Below are positions 25,601 through 33,196 of a DNA stretch of 41,938 bases, piece after piece. Every line of letters begins with the position of its first letter. Positions within the stretch are counted from its first letter, which is position 1. Source of the stretch: Pseudopelagicola sp. (GTDB lineage: Bacteria > Pseudomonadota > Alphaproteobacteria > Rhodobacterales > Rhodobacteraceae); assembly GCA_026195905.1 (NCBI GenBank), contig JAPHRE010000020.1:1-41938 (forward strand), read 5' to 3'. The notes below the pieces were generated by a model that ran no database searches, was not told where the DNA came from, and saw nothing but the letters and a program-made list of their open reading frames with translations. A program made the translations under genes and the position numbers.

Positions 25601-26000
25601 GAGCCAGCAGGCGCAGTTTCTTAAGCCGACGGTGATTACGCTGACCTTTGGTCTTGGGTTTGGTCTTGTGTTGGTGCTGATGCTTGTGCCTGCGCTCCTC
25701 GCCATTCAGGCGGATGTCGCCCGGCAGGTGCAGGCGCTGCGTCGGGCGCGCAAATCGCCGCAGCTTAATAGCATCCTGATGGCGAGTATGGTGGCGATTG
25801 GGGTTTGGGCCGGGCTTTGCCTTCGCATGGCGTTTGTCGAAGGGGCCGCGCCGATGGCTCTGGGCGTCTTGTCACCGATGATGACGCTTGGGTTCTTTGC
25901 GGTGGGCGCGGCGGCGATATGCCTTGTCGCCTACGGGGTTGGAGCGGTTGTTTTGTGGCGGCGTGAGGGCGTGTTCCCGGAAGAGGGACGCGGCACCTGA
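22617..26000 (+). CDS. RND efflux permease (AcrB-like family)
   Basis: The inner-membrane proton-driven pump of the tripartite exporter; substrate unknown. It has the usual two-fold layout: an N-terminal helix (about 20-38), a large periplasmic loop, helices 2-6 (from about 343), a second loop and helices 8-12. The proton relay in helix 4 is GIVVDDAIVVGEH with Asp401-Asp402, as in the drug-type HAE1 pumps. The 1127 residues exceed the usual 1030-1050. After helix 12 (LVLVLMLVPALLAIQ) the chain adds about 85 residues with two further hydrophobic segments. Operon partner: the adaptor upstream. The gene ends four bases before the convergent DsbD-like gene. Confidence 0.95.
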   Translation: MRELSGPAGGILSYFTRHGTVANLLLVVLLSLGFLALPNMRAQFFPDVIVDRVTVSVVWEGAGPTDVDDAIVQVLEPALLSVEGVESTEAQSVEGRATLSLEFEPGWDMARAADDVQTAVDAITTLPEEAEDPSVRRGAWRDRVTDVVITGPVDPEQLGQYVDEFVVRLFAEGVTRTTIRGLAAPETIVEVASVDLMSHDVSISEIAEAIAQEVDADPAGDVEGANARVRTGVEKRAPDQIEGIVLRSNPDGSKLTVGDVATVRIEGVTRNRSYFVGDSPAMSLRVDRSDKGDAIGIQRTVEEVADAMEATLPQGVEIKLIRTRAEAISDRLNILLDNGAVGLVLVVVLLFLFLNARTAFWVAAGIPVAMLATVAMMYAIGLTINMISLFALIITLGIVVDDAIVVGEHADARARKLREGPMQAAENAARRMAMPVFSSTLTTIIAFFGLTFVSGRFGDLISDMPITVIVVLLASLVECFLILPHHMSHALRHTAKEHWYDWPSRVVNKGFRWVRERLFRPFLAGVVKMRYLVVALAVLVLASQLALVVRGDVQWRFFNAPERSSVTGNFSMLPSATRDDTLAMMQEMQRATNALGAEYEDRYGTNPLLFVLAEVGGNSGRPLPGAETMDSDLLGGIAIELIDPDLRPYSSFQFIGELQDRVRRHPLADTVSFRGWRSGPGGDALDVRFYGAEAETLKQASEALKSALTAYPEVSAVEDNLAYDKQELVLELTAQGRALGFSIDALGRVLRHRLNGLEAATYPVGPRSASIRVELPSSEQNADFLEGSMMRTPQGTYVPLADIVTVSRSTGFSTVRRENGVRLINVTGDISDDDPARAQETTEILLESILPDIASRFQVNWEMAGLQEQEQEFFDDVRTGLILCLAGIYIVLVWVFSSWTRPVVVMSVIPFGLVGAIYGHYFFDVPLSMFSVVGLLGMAGIIINDSIVLVSTVDDYAKDRGILPSIIDGAADRLRPVFLTTVTTVVGLAPLLTEKSQQAQFLKPTVITLTFGLGFGLVLVLMLVPALLAIQADVARQVQALRRARKSPQLNSILMASMVAIGVWAGLCLRMAFVEGAAPMALGVLSPMMTLGFFAVGAAAICLVAYGVGAVVLWRREGVFPEEGRGT

Positions 26001-26004
26001 GGCA

Positions 26005-26829
26005 TTATGTGCCGTCGCAACCGCGGATGTCCACGGCGTGTTTGCGCCCGATGACCGTCACGCGTAGCGCAGAGCGATCAAGCATGAAGACCCCGCCAGA
26101 GACATGTTGCATCTCGGTTTCGGCAAAGAGCGTGCCGCCTGCGCGGCGGGTTTTGGGCGCGGCGACCCAGACATCCGGCAGACCGGATTCAACCACGGCG
26201 GCCTCGGGGGCGCCTGCGCTTGGCATGTCGATCTCAAGCCCGATACGCAGGCCATTGGCCGTCGGCGAAATCGTGCAGCGGATGGCGCGCAACTCGGCTT
26301 CGCTTGCCGAGAGGGGGCGCGCGGCGAGGGCCGCAGCGATACGCGGGTCGCGTTGATCCGCATCGGCGGGGAGGGTCGCGCGGACCTTAAGGCGTTGTGG
26401 CACACAGATATCCTTGCACACCCCGATATCAAGCGTGCCGCGAAGTTTCACAGGACGCCCGTCGCGCCGTGGTTCAAGGGCGATTGGCAGGATGACCGCA
26501 TTCTTGTAGCCGATAGAACGCATGCCGCTTTGGTCAAAGACCACGGGCGTGGGCCATGTCATATGTGTGCTGGCGAGATTGCCAGACAGGGACCAGTCAA
26601 GAATCGGCGGGATGCCCGCATCGCCGGGCGCGCGCCAATAGGTTTTCCATCCCTCTTTCAGCTCAATTCGCAGGGCGGCCATATGGGTGCCGGAGGCGGT
26701 GCGCCAGCCGGTCAGGATATCGGCCTTGGCGATGTCATCGCCGCGCCCACCGGCCTGTGCCGTCAGGGTGGCGGTCAGCGCGATCAGAAGTGCGGTAGAG
26801 ATGGATTGGACAGATTTGCGTAGTGACAT
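26005..26829 (-). CDS. Stand-alone DsbD N-terminal-domain protein (exported)
   Basis: A 274-residue secreted protein: signal peptide about 1-26 (STALLIALTATLTAQAGG), then a DsbD/ScsB-type alpha domain with KEGWKTYWRAPGDAGIPP and the redox motif GVCKDICVP (Cys138, Cys142). In full DsbD this domain passes electrons from the membrane part to periplasmic partners. Here the membrane and thioredoxin domains are absent. Extra Cys occur near the C-terminus (AIRCTIS and RGCDGT). It may work with a separate CcdA/DsbD membrane protein encoded elsewhere. Divergent from yqgE, convergent with the RND permease. Confidence 0.88.
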   Translation of the reverse strand: MSLRKSVQSISTALLIALTATLTAQAGGRGDDIAKADILTGWRTASGTHMAALRIELKEGWKTYWRAPGDAGIPPILDWSLSGNLASTHMTWPTPVVFDQSGMRSIGYKNAVILPIALEPRRDGRPVKLRGTLDIGVCKDICVPQRLKVRATLPADADQRDPRIAAALAARPLSASEAELRAIRCTISPTANGLRIGLEIDMPSAGAPEAAVVESGLPDVWVAAPKTRRAGGTLFAETEMQHVSGGVFMLDRSALRVTVIGRKHAVDIRGCDGT

Positions 26830-26997
26830 GACTTTTAGATGGGCGATCCCGCTGCGAAAGCCAACTCACTTTCGGGCGAGCGGATTGCCGCATTTTGTAA
26901 CATCGTCGCGCGGTTTCATGCGCATGAGCGGGCAAGGGGGCTTGCGGCACGGGCGCGGGCGGCACATCTTGGGCAGGACAACACCGGGAGACGGATC

Positions 26998-27597
26998 GTG
27001 AAAAAAACCCCTAACGAGGCACAGGAGCGTGATGACGCCGGGATGGCGCTTGCGGGCAAGGTCTTGATTGCCATGCCCGGAATGGGCGATCCGCGCTTTG
27101 CCGGGGCTGTGGTTCTGATGTGTGCGCATTCGCCGGAAGGGGCGATGGGGATTATCGTCAACAAGCCGGTGCAAGAGATGACGATGCGCGAGCTTTTCGA
27201 GCAATTTGGCCTTGCAAAGGAGGGCGCCCCGAGCCGCGCGCCGTTGTTCTTTGGCGGGCCGGTTGAGACCGGGCGCGGGTTTGTGCTGCATACGGATGAA
27301 TATTATTCTGGCCTGTCGTCTCTTGAGGTCGGGGCAGGGTTCAAGATGACGGCGACGCAGGACATTCTTGAAGATATTGCAGCGGGCCGGGGTCCACGGT
27401 CGGCGCTTGTGGCGCTGGGCTATAGTGGCTGGGGGCCGGGACAGCTTGAGGGCGAGATCGCCCAGAATGGCTGGCTTATCGGTGAAGCCAGCGAGGCGCT
27501 TGTGTTTGATACCAAGGCCGAGGGTATCTGGGCGCGGGCGTTGAAGACGTTGGGAATTGATCCGCTGACCCTTTCGGCAACGGCGGGTCATGCCTGA
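26998..27597 (+). CDS. yqgE: YqgE/AlgH family protein (DUF179)
   Basis: 199 residues of the UPF0301/DUF179 family, a conserved protein of unclear function found next to replication, repair or transcription genes. Signature text: GKVLIAMPGMGDPRFAGAVV, EGAMGIIVNKP, PLFFGGPVETGRGFVLH and ALGYSGWGPGQLEGEI. I choose the GTG at 26998 because GGGAG stands eight bases upstream; the ATG at 27043 would also give the family's N-terminus (MALAGKVLIAMPGM) but has no such site. The frame extends upstream to 26839 without family similarity. Divergent from the DsbD-like gene. Confidence 0.9.
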   Translation: MKKTPNEAQERDDAGMALAGKVLIAMPGMGDPRFAGAVVLMCAHSPEGAMGIIVNKPVQEMTMRELFEQFGLAKEGAPSRAPLFFGGPVETGRGFVLHTDEYYSGLSSLEVGAGFKMTATQDILEDIAAGRGPRSALVALGYSGWGPGQLEGEIAQNGWLIGEASEALVFDTKAEGIWARALKTLGIDPLTLSATAGHA

Positions 27598-27617
27598 TGC
27601 GGGTAGGCCTGATGCGG

Positions 27618-28559
27618 TTAAGGGCGTGGCGCGGCGGCGCGGCGTAGCCGGTCGTTGATGGCGCGGCCAAGGCCGTGATCGGGGATCGGTGAAACGGCAA
27701 TGCCCTTGGCGTTGAGCGTATCCATAGCGTGCAGGTGATGAAAGAGGTTCGCCGCCGCCTCCGTCAGGTCGCCCGAGGGCGAGAGGTTCATCGCCGCTTC
27801 GACCTTGCCAAATCCAAGGAGTTTTTCGCCGGGGCGCAGGTCGGTCGCGTTGAGGCGGACGGGCGCGCCGGGAGCGTAATGCGAGGTCATCTGGCCCGGA
27901 GCGGAGAGCGGATCGTCGGAACCGCGCAAGGCCAATGGCGCGCCAAGGGCCGCCTCAAGCGCCTCAAGCGGCAGGCCGCCGGGGCGCAGGAGAGTCGGGG
28001 TTTCGGATAGCCCGACAATCGTTGATTCAAGCCCAACATTGCAGGCACCGCCATCCACCACGGCGGCGATCCGGCCCGAAAGGCCAGCGATCACATGGGC
28101 GGCGGTTGTGGGGCTGATCTTGCCGGAGGGATTTGCGGACGGCGCAGCGACCGGGCCATCGAAAGCGGTCAACAGCGCCCGCGCGACCGGGTGGGCGGGC
28201 ACACGGATCGCCAGCGTTGGCAAATCTGCCGTGACCAGCGCCGAAAGCCCCGCATCAGGCCGAAGCGGCAGCACCAATGTCAGCGGGCCGGGCCAAAAGG
28301 CAGAGGCAAGGCGATCGGCGGTATCGCACCATTGCACATAGCGTTGCGCGGTTTGCACCGAGTCTACATGCACGATCAGGGGGTTGAACTGGGGCCGGGC
28401 CTTGGCCTCAAAGATGCGGGCCACGGCCATGTCATCGCGGGCATCCCCGCCAAGCCCGTAGACCGTTTCGGTCGGGAAGGCGACGAGTTCGCCACGGTTG
28501 AGACGTGCGGCGGCGCGGTCAATGTCGGAGGCATCGGCGGTCAGGATTTCAGTCTTCAC
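27618..28559 (-). CDS. tsaC: Threonylcarbamoyl-AMP synthase, Sua5 type
   Basis: Makes threonylcarbamoyl-AMP from threonine, bicarbonate and ATP for the t6A37 tRNA modification. The YrdC domain shows VAFPTETVYGLG, FEAKARPQFNPLIVHV and GPVAAPSANPSGKISPTTA. The length of 313 residues and the final segment (MTSHYAPGAPVRLNA and on) indicate the additional Sua5 domain. The start is a GTG at 28559, giving MKTEILTADASDIDRA; the open frame to 28652 adds residues without similarity. Its stop lies next to the end of yqgE. Confidence 0.93.
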   Translation of the reverse strand: MKTEILTADASDIDRAAARLNRGELVAFPTETVYGLGGDARDDMAVARIFEAKARPQFNPLIVHVDSVQTAQRYVQWCDTADRLASAFWPGPLTLVLPLRPDAGLSALVTADLPTLAIRVPAHPVARALLTAFDGPVAAPSANPSGKISPTTAAHVIAGLSGRIAAVVDGGACNVGLESTIVGLSETPTLLRPGGLPLEALEAALGAPLALRGSDDPLSAPGQMTSHYAPGAPVRLNATDLRPGEKLLGFGKVEAAMNLSPSGDLTEAAANLFHHLHAMDTLNAKGIAVSPIPDHGLGRAINDRLRRAAAPRP

Positions 28560-28683
28560 GGCAGGGTCCGGCGTGGGTTTCAGTGACGCAGCGTTCTTGT
28601 TTGATAGGATGGCTCTCGCTCTATACCCTAAAGGGAAAAGCTGCAAATACACGCTGCATCAGCTTCCATGTCAGGAGAGAGCC

Positions 28684-30402
28684 ATGCCCTTCCGAGCCCC
28701 CGTTCCCGAATTCCAGTTCATGCTCGACCATGTTGTCGACTTTGCACAGGTCACAGGCACGGATAGATTTTCCGAAGCTGACAAGGAGGTGAGCGATGCG
28801 ATCCTGCTGGAAGCGGGGCGCATGTGTGAAGAGGTGCTTTATCCGGTGCAGCGCAACGGCGATCTTGACGGTGCGGTGCTTGAGAATGGCAAGGTGCGGA
28901 CGTCGCCCGGTTTCGCCGAAGCCTATGGGCAGATCGCCGAGGGCGGTTGGATCGCGACCAGTGCGGACCCGGAGTTCGGCGGTATGGGCCTGCCGCATAC
29001 GATCACCACGGCGGTTAACGAGATGATGAGTTCGGCCTGCCTGTCGTTGCAGCTCAATCCGCTTATGACGCAGGGCCAGATCGAGGCGCTTGAGCATCAC
29101 GCCAGCGACGAGATCAAGGCGCTTTACCTACCCAAGCTCGTGACCGGGGAATGGGCCGGAACGATGAACCTGACCGAGCCGCAGGCGGGATCGGATGTGG
29201 GCGCGCTGCGTTCCAAAGCCGAGCCGAACGGCGATGGGTCTTATGCGATCACCGGGCAGAAGATTTATATCTCTTGGGGAGATAACGACTTTACCGAAAA
29301 CGTCTGTCACCTGGTTCTGGCGCGCCTGCCCGATGGCGGTCCCGGCACCAAGGGGATCAGCCTTTTTGTCGTGCCCAAGTATATTCCCGATGCGGATGGC
29401 AATCCCGGCGTGGCCAATAGTCTCAAGGTCGTGAGCCTTGAGCATAAGATGGGCTTGCACGGGTCGCCCACGGCGGTGATGCAGTATGATGGCGCGACTG
29501 GCTGGCTTGTTGGAGAGCCGCATGACGGGATGCGCGCGATGTTTACCATGATGAACAATGCCCGCCTTGGCGTTGGCGGGCAGGGGGTTGGCGTTGCCGA
29601 AGGGGCGTTCCAACACGCATTGGCCTACGCGCAGGACCGCAAGCAGGGCCGCACCCCGGTTGCGGGCGGCGATGGCACGATCATTGATCATGCGGATGTG
29701 CGCCGAATGCTTACGACGATGAAGGCAGAGGTTTTCGCGGCGCGTGCCATTGAGCTTGCCTGTGGTGTGGCGATTGACATGACCACGGCGACGCAAGACC
29801 CGGAATGGAAGGCGCGCGCGGCATTCCTGACGCCGATTGCGAAGGCCTTTGGCACGGAGACCGGGATCGCGGTTGCCGAGATGGGGGTTCAGGTGCATGG
29901 TGGCATGGGCTTTATTGAGGAGACCGGCGCGGCGCAATATTCGCGTGATGTCCGAGTGACGGCGATTTACGAGGGCACCAACGGTATTCAGGCGATGGAC
30001 CTGGTGGGCCGGAAACTCATGGATGGGGGCGAGGCGGCGTATCGTTTGCTTGATGAAATCGAAGCCAATGCAGAATCCGCGCGCGGCGTATTGCCAGAGT
30101 TGGCTGAGCCGGTCTGGGAAGCGACAGAGACCCTACGTGAAACGACAGAATGGCTTGTGGCGCAGGGCGATATGAATGAGCGGTTTGCCGGATGTGTCCC
30201 GTTCCTGAAGGGCTTTGCCCGTGTGCTTGGCGCGCATTATCATCTGCGGGCTGCGACCGGCGAGGGCGGTGCGGGCGGGCGCACAAAGCTGGCGCGGTTC
30301 TACATCACGCGGATGTTGCCCGAGCATGTTGGGCTTCTGGCCCATGCGGTGCGCGGGGCTGAAGACCTTTATGCGATCACAGTAGACGATCTGGCCGCGT
30401 GA
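28684..30402 (+). CDS. Acyl-CoA dehydrogenase, DmdC-like long form
   Basis: A flavoenzyme that introduces the alpha-beta double bond in an acyl-CoA. 572 residues, about 180 more than the short-chain family, with the additional C-terminal domain typical of DmdC-like enzymes. Visible motifs: MNLTEPQAGSDVGALRSKAE (FAD site), NARLGVGGQGVGVAEGAFQH, and GGMGFIEETGAAQYSRDVRV followed by AIYEGTNGIQAMDLVGRK, whose Glu is the likely base. Roseobacters carry several such paralogues; the true methylmercaptopropionyl-CoA enzyme cannot be distinguished by eye. AGGAGAGA lies four bases before the ATG at 28684. It overlaps the MBL-fold gene as TGATG. Confidence 0.9.
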   Translation: MPFRAPVPEFQFMLDHVVDFAQVTGTDRFSEADKEVSDAILLEAGRMCEEVLYPVQRNGDLDGAVLENGKVRTSPGFAEAYGQIAEGGWIATSADPEFGGMGLPHTITTAVNEMMSSACLSLQLNPLMTQGQIEALEHHASDEIKALYLPKLVTGEWAGTMNLTEPQAGSDVGALRSKAEPNGDGSYAITGQKIYISWGDNDFTENVCHLVLARLPDGGPGTKGISLFVVPKYIPDADGNPGVANSLKVVSLEHKMGLHGSPTAVMQYDGATGWLVGEPHDGMRAMFTMMNNARLGVGGQGVGVAEGAFQHALAYAQDRKQGRTPVAGGDGTIIDHADVRRMLTTMKAEVFAARAIELACGVAIDMTTATQDPEWKARAAFLTPIAKAFGTETGIAVAEMGVQVHGGMGFIEETGAAQYSRDVRVTAIYEGTNGIQAMDLVGRKLMDGGEAAYRLLDEIEANAESARGVLPELAEPVWEATETLRETTEWLVAQGDMNERFAGCVPFLKGFARVLGAHYHLRAATGEGGAGGRTKLARFYITRMLPEHVGLLAHAVRGAEDLYAITVDDLAA

Positions 30403-31457
30403 TGGATGATGTGATGGATAATACTGTGTCGGGCATCAGATACCCTTGGGACAGCGCGCCGGAGCATGGCGAGGCGATTGAGGTGGCGGACGGCGTGTTG
30501 TGGATGCGCCTGCCGCTTCCGATGATGCTCGATCATGTGAATGTTTATGCGCTTGATGACGGGGATGGCTGGACCATTATCGACACCGGGTTTGACTCCG
30601 AGAAGACGCGGGCCATTTGGCAGATCCTTTTTGACGGGCCGCTCAAGGGGAAGCCGATCACGCGCGTGATCGTGACCCATCATCACCCCGACCACGTCGG
30701 CCTTGCCGGGTGGTTTCAGTCTGAGCATGGCGCGGCGCTTTGGACGACACGCACGGCGTGGCTCTTTGCGCGGATGTTGCAGCTTGATGAACAAGCGGTG
30801 CCGACCCAAGAGACGCTTGATTTCTACCGTCGGGCGGGGATGGTTGAAGAGGTTTTCAAGCAGCGCGCAAGTGAACGCCCCTTTAATTTCTCCGATATGG
30901 TCGCGCCGATGCCGGTTGGGTTCAAGCGGATCATGCAAGACGATGTGATACGGATCGGTGGGCGCGATTGGGACGTGCATATTGGCAATGGCCATGCGCC
31001 CGAACACGCGACCTTCTGGAGCCGGGATGACAATCTTGTCCTGTCGGGCGACCAGATCCTGCCATCAATCAGTTCCAATATCGGGGTTTACGCCACAGAA
31101 CCGGAGGCGGATCCGGTCGGTGATTGGATGGAATCCTGTGAGCGGCTTTCGCACTATGCGCGCGAGGATCATCTTGTTCTTGGCGGTCATAAGCTCCCGT
31201 TTACGGGGATGCCGTTGCGGATGAAGCAATTGATTGAGAACCATCATGGGGCGCTTGCGCGGCTGTTGAATCATCTCGATACGCCGCAGACGGCGGGCGA
31301 GTGTTTCCTGCCGATTTTCAAACGCCATATCGACGGCCCGGCGTATGGGCTTGCCCTTGTTGAAGCGCTTGCGCATCTCAACCATCTTTACCATGTTGGG
31401 AAAGTAAGCCGCACCCTGCGCGAGGACGGGGCGTGGCTCTGGCAGCGTAAGGACTAG
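30402..31457 (+). CDS. MBL-fold metallo-hydrolase
   Basis: A metallo-beta-lactamase-fold hydrolase of 351 residues. The metal motif VTHHHPDHVG (His93, His95, Asp97, His98) is followed by the later ligands in HIGNGHAPEHA and LSGDQILPS, and by GGHKLPFTG. Members of this subgroup hydrolyse thioesters or lactones, but the substrate is not known. The start overlaps the acyl-CoA dehydrogenase stop by one base (TGATG), indicating joint translation, so it may act on the same CoA pathway. A second ATG at 30414 is a possible start. Confidence 0.9.
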   Translation: MDDVMDNTVSGIRYPWDSAPEHGEAIEVADGVLWMRLPLPMMLDHVNVYALDDGDGWTIIDTGFDSEKTRAIWQILFDGPLKGKPITRVIVTHHHPDHVGLAGWFQSEHGAALWTTRTAWLFARMLQLDEQAVPTQETLDFYRRAGMVEEVFKQRASERPFNFSDMVAPMPVGFKRIMQDDVIRIGGRDWDVHIGNGHAPEHATFWSRDDNLVLSGDQILPSISSNIGVYATEPEADPVGDWMESCERLSHYAREDHLVLGGHKLPFTGMPLRMKQLIENHHGALARLLNHLDTPQTAGECFLPIFKRHIDGPAYGLALVEALAHLNHLYHVGKVSRTLREDGAWLWQRKD

Positions 31458-31460
31458 GGT

Positions 31461-31919
31461 ATGGGCGACGGGATCGAGACATCGGTTGAATTGGCAGAGG
31501 CGGCGATTCTTCCGCGTCGGCACGAGGCACACGCCAACCCGAAGGCCGCAAGCGGCGAAGAGGTGCCGCAGGCGCTCAATAAGAAACCGGTAGAACAGAA
31601 AAGCCCGGCGGAATGGGCCTATGAGCGGATCATCCTCTATATTCAGGATTTCGAACAGCAACTCGACAATGAACACGAGGTTGCTATGGGGTTTACCGGC
31701 GGCGATGCCGGGGTGCTTCGGATTGAGGGGATGGGGTTTTTCGACCCGGACATGATTACGTTTTACGGCACCGATTCGAGCGGCATCAAAACGCAGCTTG
31801 TGCAGCATGTGAGCCAGCTTTCGGTGATGCTTCGGGCGTTGCCAAAGATGACCGATGAGGTTGCGCCGACGCGCATTGGCTTCCGACTTGCCGCCGATCT
31901 TGAGAGAGCGGGCGACTAA
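31461..31919 (+). CDS. Small acidic protein, DUF6173-like
   Basis: 152 residues, soluble, acidic, with an unstructured N-terminal third and a compact C-terminal domain (EWAYERIILYIQDFEQQLD, VAMGFTGGDAGVLRIEGMGF, MITFYGTDSSGIKTQLVQHV). It resembles a Rhodobacterales family named DUF6173, from memory. Function unknown. It starts three bases after the MBL-fold stop and is followed by an inverted repeat, so it is probably the last gene of that transcript. Confidence 0.75.
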   Translation: MGDGIETSVELAEAAILPRRHEAHANPKAASGEEVPQALNKKPVEQKSPAEWAYERIILYIQDFEQQLDNEHEVAMGFTGGDAGVLRIEGMGFFDPDMITFYGTDSSGIKTQLVQHVSQLSVMLRALPKMTDEVAPTRIGFRLAADLERAGD

Positions 31920-31921
31920 AC

Positions 31922-31947
31922 CCACGTCAGACGGTGTATTGACGTGG
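31922..31947 (+). terminator. Inverted repeat after the DUF6173-like gene
   Basis: CCACGTCA and TGACGTGG form a perfect 8-bp stem with a 10-base loop, starting two bases after the stop codon. A short T-run (TTTT) follows 9 bases later. It may be a terminator or, because its arms are symmetrical and lie about 60 bases before the cytochrome oxidase gene, an operator. Confidence 0.4.
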
Positions 31948-32007
31948 TGACAGGGGTTTTCGAATCCGCTAATCAAGGAAACAGGATTTACGGAAGGAAA
32001 CGCACTC

Positions 32008-32142
32008 ATGGCTGATCACAAGCACGGTTCTATGGATACTAAGGTTCAGGAAAAGACCTTTGACGGGTTTATCAAGGCGTCGACATATGTCGCGGCGGCG
32101 GCGATTGGGATCTTGATCTTTATGGCGCTGGTGAACAGCTAA
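32008..32142 (+). CDS. aa3-type cytochrome c oxidase subunit IV
   Basis: A 44-residue protein with a polar N-terminus (MADHKHGSMDTKVQEKTFDG) and one helix (YVAAAAIGILIFMALVN). It matches the small bacterial aa3 oxidase subunit IV (CoxIV_2 type), which wraps the catalytic core in alphaproteobacteria. It is commonly unlinked to the main cox genes, as here. GGAAGGA lies nine bases before the ATG. The 88-base gap before it holds the inverted repeat described above. Confidence 0.85.
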   Translation: MADHKHGSMDTKVQEKTFDGFIKASTYVAAAAIGILIFMALVNS

Positions 32143-32182
32143 GCCCCTCCTTTTTCAACGGTCCAGTGTAGGGGGTGTCCCG

Positions 32183-32833
32183 ATGACCCGTGTGTTTCGC
32201 CTTTTTGCGGCGCTTTTTATGGTCGGGCTCATTGCAGCATGCGCGGTCAATGAAGACAGCGCCACGGATGAGGAAATCCGGCAAGTCGCCTATACCCATG
32301 ATGGCCCGCCGCGTCTGACCCTCTACACGATGGTGAGCAACGATACCGGCGCGGGGGCGCATACCTCGCTTCTGATCAATGGCTCGCAGCGTGTGGCGTG
32401 GGATCCAGCGGGGAGCTTTCGGGCCGAAAGCATCGTAACGCGCGGCGACGTGGTCTATGGCATGACCCCCAAGATGGTTGATGTCTATACGCGGTTCCAC
32501 GCGCGTGAGACCTATCACGTGGTGATCCAAGAACTCGACGTTCCGGCGGAAACCGCCGAGATCGCGTTGCAGCGGGCGATGAGCTATGGTCCCGTGCCGC
32601 AATCGCAATGTGCGCTTAGCACGGCGCGTTTGTTGCGGGGGGTGCCGGGGTTCGAGGACATTCCAGTTGGGTATTACCCGAACAAGCTTATGGAGGCCTT
32701 CGCCAAGAAGGGACCGCGCACCCGCGCCCTTTATGAGTATGACGGGGATGATAAGACCAAGGTTCTTGAGGCATTCAATGCCACGCGCGTTGCCGAGACC
32801 CGTGCGCGTCGCAAGGCCGAGGCCGCCGAATAA
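32183..32833 (+). CDS. Lipoprotein with a possible permuted papain-like fold
   Basis: A 216-residue lipoprotein: signal peptide ending with the lipobox IAAC (Cys20). The mature part has an invariant-looking set: GAGAHTSLLI (His60), RVAWDPAGSF (Asp74) and PQSQCALSTARLL (Cys143). A His before a Cys in this order recalls circularly permuted NlpC/P60 (YiiX-like) enzymes, which hydrolyse amide or ester bonds in the envelope. No family is certain; I offer the catalytic idea only as inference. It follows the cytochrome oxidase gene by 40 bases and converges with azlD. Confidence 0.8.
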   Translation: MTRVFRLFAALFMVGLIAACAVNEDSATDEEIRQVAYTHDGPPRLTLYTMVSNDTGAGAHTSLLINGSQRVAWDPAGSFRAESIVTRGDVVYGMTPKMVDVYTRFHARETYHVVIQELDVPAETAEIALQRAMSYGPVPQSQCALSTARLLRGVPGFEDIPVGYYPNKLMEAFAKKGPRTRALYEYDGDDKTKVLEAFNATRVAETRARRKAEAAE

Positions 32834-32869
32834 AGAGAACTGTTTGCGCCAGACAGTGACGCAACCCAT

Positions 32870-33196
32870 TCAGCCGATGAGATAGAGGCCGAGATAGAGC
32901 GTCGCAGCGCCGCTCAGGATCGCGTAGATCACGTTTTTCGTCAGATACCCAACACCAAGCGTCACCAAGGCCGCCGCGAGCCGTGCTGGATCGGGCGTCC
33001 CACCCGTGGCGGCGGGCCAGAGAACGAGCGGCGCGACGAGGCCGGGCAGAACGGCAACGGCAGTATAGCGCAGATGGCGCAAAACCCAAGGCGGCAACGC
33101 GCGGTCGCCAATGATGCCGATGAACACAAAACGCAGCGCGAATGTGCCAATGCCAAGCGCGAAGATGATGAACCAGGTTGTGGCCGTATCGGTCAT
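32870..33196 (-). CDS. azlD: Branched-chain amino acid transport protein AzlD
   Basis: A 108-residue membrane protein with four helices of the AzlD family, the small subunit of the AzlCD exporter of branched-chain amino acids. Family text: IGTFALRFVFIGIIGDRALP and LVTLGVGYLTKNVIYAILSG. The start ATG (33196) overlaps the azlC stop as ATGA; an upstream frame to 33220 is inside azlC. It converges with the lipoprotein gene. Confidence 0.9.
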   Translation of the reverse strand: MTDTATTWFIIFALGIGTFALRFVFIGIIGDRALPPWVLRHLRYTAVAVLPGLVAPLVLWPAATGGTPDPARLAAALVTLGVGYLTKNVIYAILSGAATLYLGLYLIG

